Shown here: one piece after another, positions 57,276-64,000 of the stretch
How positions within the stretch are numbered: position 1 is the stretch's first letter
Layout: each line of letters begins with the position of its first letter
Assembly: GCA_951394405.1 (NCBI GenBank)
Contig: OX596335.1
Location: forward strand, 3,658,001-3,722,000
Source: Coprinellus micaceus
Lineage: Eukaryota; Basidiomycota; Agaricomycetes; Agaricales; Psathyrellaceae
Direction of reading: 5' to 3'
Length of the DNA: 64,000 nt
Translations under genes and position numbers: made by a program
Notes under the pieces: generated by a model
What the model was told of the DNA's origin: nothing
What the model saw: the letters and a program-made list of their open reading frames with translations, nothing else
The model's database searches: none

Positions 57276-60200
57276 ATGTTTCGGGCGCTTCTTTACGCCT
57301 ATGTGCTGGGAGGGTTAACCTTTATCCCCCTGCTCATTGGCGTCGCCATCTTCATCACCATCTACACCTCAGTACCGGTTGGCGATCTAGATCCCACAAA
57401 GGAGAAGAAGAGGCAGCTGGAACAGTCGTCAGTAGAGGACGAAAAGGAAGGAGGAGCGGCGCCGCAGGAGGATGCTCAATTGGAACCGCCCCTTGACACA
57501 AATGACCTCCCAACGACTCGCAAAGGCTGGATGACGATGCGCCGAACCTTTGAAGAGACGGAGGACAACACCAGCTACGTTACCCTTGTCCGCTCGTTCT
57601 TAGACTCGAGATCCAAAGATCCGAAACGATCCCGGCCCAAGGACATGTGGTATGTTGTACTCAAGCGGAATGTCCTGTACCTCTACGAGGATGAGGCGAT
57701 GACAGAATGCGGCGCAGTTATTGAGCTCAGCAGACACGATGTTGTGATCTATCCCGAAGGCCTCCCGGACGGCGAGCTCTTCGCGAAGCGCAACGCGATA
57801 TGTCTTCGCCAGAAACAGGAAGGCTCTCCCAATATGGCTAGCGTGACGAAGGAGATGAAATTGCAAAAGGAGGGCCCTGAAGTCAAACTGGAGCAGGCCA
57901 ACGGTACCTCGTCGAAGGAGAGGGAAGCTTTGGCCGAAGTAGATAGGAAGAAGGACCAGGCCAGGGACCAGGCCTTTGACCCTTCGACTCCATGGTTCAT
58001 GTTCGTGAGCTCCAACGTCGAGATGGAGGACTGGTATCTATCCCTCCAGCACGCCGCTACCCAACCTCCCCAAACCCCGACTCTGTTCCCGCTACGCGCA
58101 GTGTTTGACCCCAAGGACATGAATCACCTCGTGTCGACTCTGGACGACCAGCCTGATGTCATCCCCATGCGTTGGTTGAACGCCCTTTTGGGTCGGATAT
58201 TCTTCAGCCATTACCTCACTCACAACCTGGAAGCATACATCATTGGACGAATTATGAAGAAGATCGACAAGGTCAAGCGGCCGCAATTCCTGACGAGCAT
58301 CGCAGTCACTGAGGTCTCGGTCGGCAACCGGCCACCCATGCTCAGCAAGCCCATGTTGAAGGAGCTCAGCAAGGAAGGAGATGCATCGTTGGAGGTTCAC
58401 TTCCAGTACAAAGGCGAGATTCGGCTCACGGTCGAAGCCACGGCGGTCATCAACCTAGGCGCGAGGTTTAAGTCGTACACGGTGAAGCTCGTTCTCGCGG
58501 TTGTATTGAAGGAGTTGGAGGGGAATCTACTCGTTAAAGTCAAGCGACCACCAAGCAACCGTATTTGGTACGCGTTTACTCGGACACCCAGGATGGTCTT
58601 GGCGGTCGAGCCCATCGTCAGCGACCGCCAAATAACCTGGGGTATGATTTTGAGCACAATCGAATCCAAGATCAAGGAAGTGGTGAGTTGTCACCGCTTT
58701 TCCGCCCCCGCAAAGCATTCTTATGACTGCATGATTAGATCGAGGAGTCTATCGTCATGCCTAACATGGATGATATCGCCTACTTCGACAGTCTACCATA
58801 TGAACTTCGTGGTGGCATATGGGCCGCTGCATCTCGACACGCTCGTCCACACACATTCCAACCTACACCTCCCGATATGGAAGCCGATGGACTCTCTACA
58901 GCATCTGCACCTCTGCCTTCGACTTCTTCCCCAGAGCCACCCGCAGTACAGACGTCCCAGTCAGAAGATGTGTTGGCAACGACCTCGGAACCGACTTCTT
59001 CCCCAGAGCCCACGGTGCCCGACGTTGTTGTGGACGATACCAGCGATTCGCAGAACAACGCTCGCGTCAAGACCTGGTTTTCGTCGGTCCGGAGTGACAA
59101 CGACAAGTCATCATCAGCACCAGATATTCTCATTCCTTCAGCGAACGACGGCACAGAAGACGAGTATCGAGGAAGGTCTCTCGACTCCGATGGAGGGAGC
59201 AGTCGACGTGGCTCTCGCTCGCGTCAGACCAGTGTACATTCAACAAGGTCGATCAAATCCACCAAGTCGACTGGCGCTCGAAGTCAAGGAACTCCAGCTC
59301 CAGAAGTCAACTCACTGCGCCGCTCCCTTTCCCGTCATTTCAACCTTGACAGGGACGAATCCTCAACTTCTGGCGGGCGACACAGCAGGAGGAATTCCAC
59401 GACGACGCCTCAGCGGAAGCAGACTGATGACTCGCAGACGGGACGGTCTCCGAGCCCAGTATCGTTCTTCTCAACACTCAAATCCAAGGCGGGAGATAAG
59501 CAAGCCCTTACGAACACCGCCAAGGAAACGATGCGAAAGTGGGGCATGAATGTCAATTGGGGTTTGAAGAAGGACAGCGCCTCTGGGAGTGAGGATTCGT
59601 CGGACGTAGCATCATCTTCTCGCTTAGGTGTCGAGCAAGATACATCGCAAGGTCACAAACACCGAGCGAGCTACGCAGAGGTCCGAGCTGCTGTAGCGGA
59701 GCGCAAGGAGAGGGAGAAGAGTTCCGACCAGGGCGAAAGCCGACCAACTTCACCCTTTGCACCATCCGATGGAACTGGTCCTTCCACCTCCAACACTGCG
59801 AGCAGCTCCGCCACCACCTTGACTGCCGGTTCATCGTATACTGGTGACAGTGCAACAAATCCTTCCATCATGGCTGCTGCGGCACGGCTTTCTACCCCCC
59901 GACTAACCACCAAGAAATCGACGCCTTCAATGGGCCACGTTAATACCGACATAGATACTGAGGCAGACCCTCCTCTGGGTACTCCAATTAAAGCTCAACC
60001 CCAGGCAAAGGTTATGGCGATTCCAGGGATTCATGCCCGGCATCGCGGTGAAATCCAAGCGCTTGGTCATGTCGCCGAAACCCCTTCTCCCCCGCCTGCC
60101 CCGACCCCTTCCAAGACACTAACAACGCTGGAGTCCAAGCTGAAGAGCCCTGCTATTCAAACGGTGTACCGATTCTGGCGGAGTCCTAGCATCTCGATGC

Positions 60201-60919
60201 CTGGTTCGAACCAGAGTAGCGAAACGGCTTCCCAAGATCAGGTCGCGCCAGCGACGTCGACGGGTTCATCTTCGACATTAGACTCTTCTTCGACACCTGT
60301 AGCAGCATCGGCGCAAGGCGAAGCTGATACTAGCAAGGTTGATGATTCTCATTCCCACTTGACGCCACAAGTACCAGGCGTACGACCCACACCTCCCCCA
60401 CTCCCACCTCGATCTACCCCCATCCCTGTGGCAGGGAGCTCTTCAACATCAGCCTCCTCTACAGCTTCTACACCTAGCACGGCGTCCGCGGGCTCGAGTC
60501 CGCCATCTTCGTCCCCGTCTCACACGCCTTCGTCTTCGACATCTTCGCCTGCCCATGCAGCTCTCCAAAATATCGCATCCAAAGACGAAAGCTCCCGTTC
60601 TGCTCTGCTCTCTTCTACCTCTTCCCAGGAACTGCCGAGCTTACAGAAAATCGCAATTTCCTCGGATACTGTCAGTGAGACACCTGCTGCTGAAGACCCG
60701 TCGGATAAATCAGAACAAATGCAGGAGGAGCAGGAACAAACCCCGCCTCACCCCGCACTGGTGGAAGGCGCACTTAACGCTCCCAGACGTGACAACGATA
60801 CAAGTACCGGCAAAGTAGGTAGCAGCGGGCAATTAGAGGGTGCCAGTCGACCTGTGGTCTCGCCTCCTCCTTTGCCCCCTCGCCCGTCGAGCTTTAACGT
60901 TCCAGTCGCTGCGGTCTAG
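57276..60919 (+). CDS. PH and SMP domain lipid-transfer protein (Nvj2/TEX2-like)
   Basis: Two exons (intron about 58682-58738), about 1195 residues. An N-terminal membrane span ([20 protein letters not shown]) anchors it in the ER. A split PH domain follows at about residues 85-270 ([53 protein letters not shown]). The SMP domain is at about 285-470 ([72 protein letters not shown]). The C-terminal 700 residues are disordered, Ser/Pro/Thr-rich, with [12 protein letters not shown] SH3 ligands near the end. Yeast Nvj2 moves lipid (ceramide) at ER-vacuole and ER-Golgi contacts. The long tail is not in yeast Nvj2. Confidence 0.92.
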
Positions 60920-63359
60920 GTGGACACTTTGCATTGTTGGACGCAAGTTGGACGGTTTACTTCTCCCGACTCTTGGAACTAGGTGTACTATATCTGATTC
61001 TCTTTCTTCATGACGGGTTCTTCTTCACATTCACGCACATATATATATCCCTGGCATCTTTCTACATCGCATTTCTTGTACCTTCCTACAGCTTACAGAC
61101 ACCCCACCTTTGCATATGATTTGTACACTAGATTGATCCCGCATAGGACACCTACTTGGGCAGTTCCTTGGCACCTGTAACTTTGAGTGAAGGCGAGTGC
61201 GTCCGAAAGGTGTGGTACCGCGAAGAGAAGCCATGAAACCACGTTCGGAAGCAACGGAGGGTGTACGAAAGGTCTGGATATATCTGGAAAAATAGACTTC
61301 ATAATCTCCTCTTTATCCGCCTGTCTGCATCCAGAATTATTCTTCTAAGTGGGTCGTGGTGATGTCAGCGGGACCTCCAAGAGGACTTATGACCCCGTCG
61401 TTGGGGTAGGGCTACTGAGGAGACAGTTCAATTTATTGGGAGGAAAGATAGCAATTACACCTAGACGAGCGGCGTTTACACCGACTCCAGATTCAATGGC
61501 TCAGAGGCTTGCTATACGATAAGCGCCTGCGTCGCTCAGCCTTCAGAGCTCGGCCATTGGCCGAGAGCTCCGGAACGTTCCAAGGTCCAAGAGAGCCTTG
61601 ATCAACACGATTATCATCATTGAGTTCCAGATCCTCAGACACAAACCCTGGTTGTCATGAGCACCGGGACGCTGGACAGTCACTCGGAGAAACAGCGACG
61701 TTAATAACGCGAACCACTTGTTTTGGGTTGTCGAGAGCGTCGAACACGGACCCATCTCTCTCTCGGAGGCTGGGTGTTCAAGCACAGCGGATGAAGGGAG
61801 TAAGAGCCTGCTTGTCAATTGCCGGTGATACTAGCCCACCGTGAAGTGGGTATCTGGATGGCTATCCACAGTGGCAGGCCCGAGGGCCTTAATGAATGTC
61901 GTTAGTGGGTAGAGTACACTGTCAGCAGGTGAGTTTGGCATAAATTGAATAACTCGCACCTCCCCCATTGAATCGGCTGGACGATGCGCTAGTGCCATCT
62001 TGAAACGCAGGAAGAGCTTTAGCTTCACCGCCGCTGATTGAGACGTCGAGGCCACCTCGCTATCACGAGCCACAGAAGGCGAAAGCAACGAAATCCTTGG
62101 AGAGATCCTGATTGAATGACTCCAACGCAGGGCTAGCCGTCGGTGATTAATGCCATGCACACGAAGTGATACGGATGGAAGTGGGCATAAGCAGGGGGCT
62201 TATCTTTTCCATTCCCCCGGGTGCACGGCGCAGGTGGACAGCACCTACCTCTACCGTCAAAGAGATCCAGAAACGGGGTATCATAACGTATAACGGTGGC
62301 TCACCTGTGGAAAATCCCCACTCGTATCCGGGGAATGGCGTGTATTCGTCGGAGGATTGACCTTGTGCTGTCCTTCTACTTGTGTATGCCCTGCCAATAG
62401 TCGGGCGTGAAACTTTCCCAACATATCGAGATTGGCCCGTTCTTCGTCCATGGGGGCCATATGTGAGGAAATATGAGGGGCGTGAGGGAAATAGAGAGGT
62501 CCTTAGGACACGAGCAACCGCACGGTCCAGTTCCTGCAGCCCGCCAGGCGATTAGGTACAAAGTAACATGAAGCCGTCATCTAGATAAAATGAATGAATT
62601 GAGGAAAATGGAGCAAGGTGCCAATAGTTAGACACCCCGGACGCGACGACATTTAAGATGCCGACACTGTCGCGTTTCACTGAAGTTTGCCAATGGAGAG
62701 AGAGACTCGCATACGGCAGCATGGGCAAAAAGGGGCGCACCCTGCTGACTCTTTGAGCGTGTGCCGCGCTCCTGGCTAGAACACGTTGAGCCAACTGACA
62801 ATTTAAGTAAACGAGGCTGGGTGCGGGGCGAAAACGGAGGATAGGGAAGACAAGAAGAAAGGGCAAAGTTGCAGCATCGTGAAATCACTATCAATCCGCT
62901 CTCATTCTGCCCCCTCATCCCCTATCTGGGTCTGTTTGATCTTCTGAACTTCTCTATTCCCCTTGATTCCGTACGCTTTCCATCGACAGAGGAACGACTT
63001 TCCTACGCGGTTGTTAACTCGGAATACCGTGGACCCAATCACCACTGAATGCTTTGAGGGGTATCACTCTCGCTCGGACACCCAACGTCGCCGCCACCGT
63101 CTTCTTCCCAGTCCCTCGATACGACAACGGCATCCCGGAGGAGCCCACATAGTTACTGTCGATCTTGAGGTACGCCCCAACGGCATTCGCCCCCTCCAAT
63201 TGAACAAGACTAGGCAAACAGGCCAAGGTCATCACAGAACAGCACACGCCACGACGTCAACGGCTAGGCGAGACAGTTGGGACCAGACACGAGTAGAAAG
63301 GGTAAAATCCACAGGCATTCCTTCAACATCCACGACACGACCGACTTCCCATGCCAGCG
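60920..63359. other. Gene-poor interval of about 2.4 kb
   Basis: 3' region of the SMP gene, then short frames on both strands without motifs (for example 61831-62160 minus and 62963-63457 plus). No terminal repeats or transposase-like sequence were seen by eye. The right end should hold the promoter of the edge gene; a CT-rich tract is at 62900-62980. Confidence 0.45.
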
Positions 63360-64000
63360 ATGAACAAGTTTCAAACACGCCAGGCGCAGTTGCCGCCCTC
63401 ACTCCGCTCCTTGACGCTGTCCACCAAACTCGAAAGGATGAAGGCCTACAGCAATAGAAGTAGTCCACTATCCAGCAGTCCACTGTCTGTCAGCCCAGGG
63501 TACTCGGCGTTCTCAATGCCTAGTCCCGAGTCTCCACGTACACCGAGCACTGCTGGCGACGAGCCCTCTGGCTTCACTAGTTTACCGCCACCCCCGAGAA
63601 GGATGCGACCTAGGAGAGTACCGGTACCGGAGCACGCGCCAGAGGAGGAGGCTAGTGGAGCCCCCAAGTTGACCATCAAGACGTTTAGAAGGCAGAGCGC
63701 GATGTCGTTGGACGAAGCGGTGGTTGCGGAGAGTCCTACGATGGCTTGGCTACAGAGGGAAGAGCAGTCGGATACCAGCAACCGAGGGTCTCGAGGGTCG
63801 ATCTTTGGACAATTGCCACAGCCCGTCACGATCGCGGAGGAGGAGGAGCCCAAGACCGATGTTGGCGCGACAACAGCAACCGTGACGATGTCGGAAGAGA
63901 AAGGAGAGAAGCGCGTGTCGGCAGCGATAGCAGCAGCCAAAGCAGCGTTGGAGGAAGCGGCTGCGGCGGACACGGATGCATCAGGCTCGAAGCTGGATGT
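63360..64000 (+). CDS. Ser/Pro/Glu-rich hypothetical protein, 5' part (runs off window)
   Basis: Frame starts MNKFQTRQAQLPPSLRSLT and stays open to the window end (213 codons). It includes YSNRSSPLSSSPLSVSPG, PPPPRRMRPRRVPVPEH, KLTIKTFRRQSAMSLDEAV and an Ala-rich helix (SAAIAAAKAALEEAAAAD). The composition is disordered, with likely phosphorylation sites. Start could instead be the Met at 63438. No domain is visible in the part present; upstream exons cannot be excluded. Confidence 0.55.
   Translation, partial: MNKFQTRQAQLPPSLRSLTLSTKLERMKAYSNRSSPLSSSPLSVSPGYSAFSMPSPESPRTPSTAGDEPSGFTSLPPPPRRMRPRRVPVPEHAPEEEASGAPKLTIKTFRRQSAMSLDEAVVAESPTMAWLQREEQSDTSNRGSRGSIFGQLPQPVTIAEEEEPKTDVGATTATVTMSEEKGEKRVSAAIAAAKAALEEAAAADTDASGSKLD

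Noticed and set aside
58780..59154. Minus-strand frame inside the SMP gene
   Set aside because: Shadow of the plus-strand Ser/Pro-rich exon, which is continuous with the SMP domain.
63446..63973. 175-residue minus-strand frame at the right edge
   Set aside because: It lies exactly opposite the Ser/Pro-rich plus-strand gene; its Ser/Leu-rich composition is what a complement of that gene would give.

Overview
The window is nuclear DNA of a filamentous basidiomycete, most probably an Agaricomycete. Genes are dense and lie on both strands. Most coding regions are broken by short introns (about 40 to 65 nt, mainly GT-AG), and exon order had to be rebuilt by joining frames. The protein families are typical of mushroom-forming fungi: UmtA/LaeA-like methyltransferases, fast-evolving F-box proteins, a fungal PhzF-like protein and a long-loop CSC1/OSCA channel. 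The genus cannot be told from the sequence. I saw no tRNA, rRNA, CRISPR array, or intact transposon.

Layout. 0-7.2 kb: an RNF10/Mag2-like RING E3 ligase (-) faces the splicing factor WBP11 (+), followed by an F-box-like protein and a PhzF-like protein. 7.2-10.7 kb is gene-poor, with a kinase-like fragment, two doubtful small ORFs and a small 98-residue protein. 10.7-18.4 kb: a CSC1/OSCA-type channel (-) diverges from the Sec1/Munc18 protein SLY1 (+). 18.5-25 kb: the cytoplasmic exosome helicase SKI2 (-) diverges across about 80 bp from a degenerate homeodomain-like protein (+). 25-28 kb: a Ser/Pro-rich protein and a weak small gene. 28-34.7 kb: two WD40 genes, DCAF11 (-) and TBL1/SIF2 (+), diverge; then a mitochondrial Bax-inhibitor-1 family protein. 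35-42 kb: methyltransferase 1 (-), the ESCRT-III regulator IST1 (-) and an SH3-RasGEF (+). 42-49.2 kb: a Rab5/Ypt5 GTPase (-), a double-RRM Gly-rich protein, a LAMTOR2-like roadblock protein and a COQ1-like prenyl synthase lacking both Asp-rich motifs. 49.4-55.3 kb is a duplicated accessory stretch on the minus strand: methyltransferase 2 and two tandem F-box paralogues. 55.8-60.9 kb: an unknown protein and a TEX2/Nvj2-type SMP lipid-transfer protein. 61-63.3 kb is gene-poor, and a Ser/Pro-rich gene runs off the right edge.

Function. Most genes are conserved housekeeping genes. Several concern membrane traffic and organelle contacts: SLY1, Rab5, IST1, LAMTOR2-like and Nvj2-like. Others concern RNA metabolism (WBP11, SKI2, the RRM protein), ubiquitin (RNF10, DCAF11, F-box proteins) and Ras signalling. 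They are not an operon-like cluster. I could not identify a clearly new multi-gene system. The most unusual single items are the prenyl-synthase pseudoenzyme, the homeodomain-like protein without its key DNA-contact residue, the tandem F-box pair beside a duplicated methyltransferase, and a 7-nt exon in the Rab5 gene.
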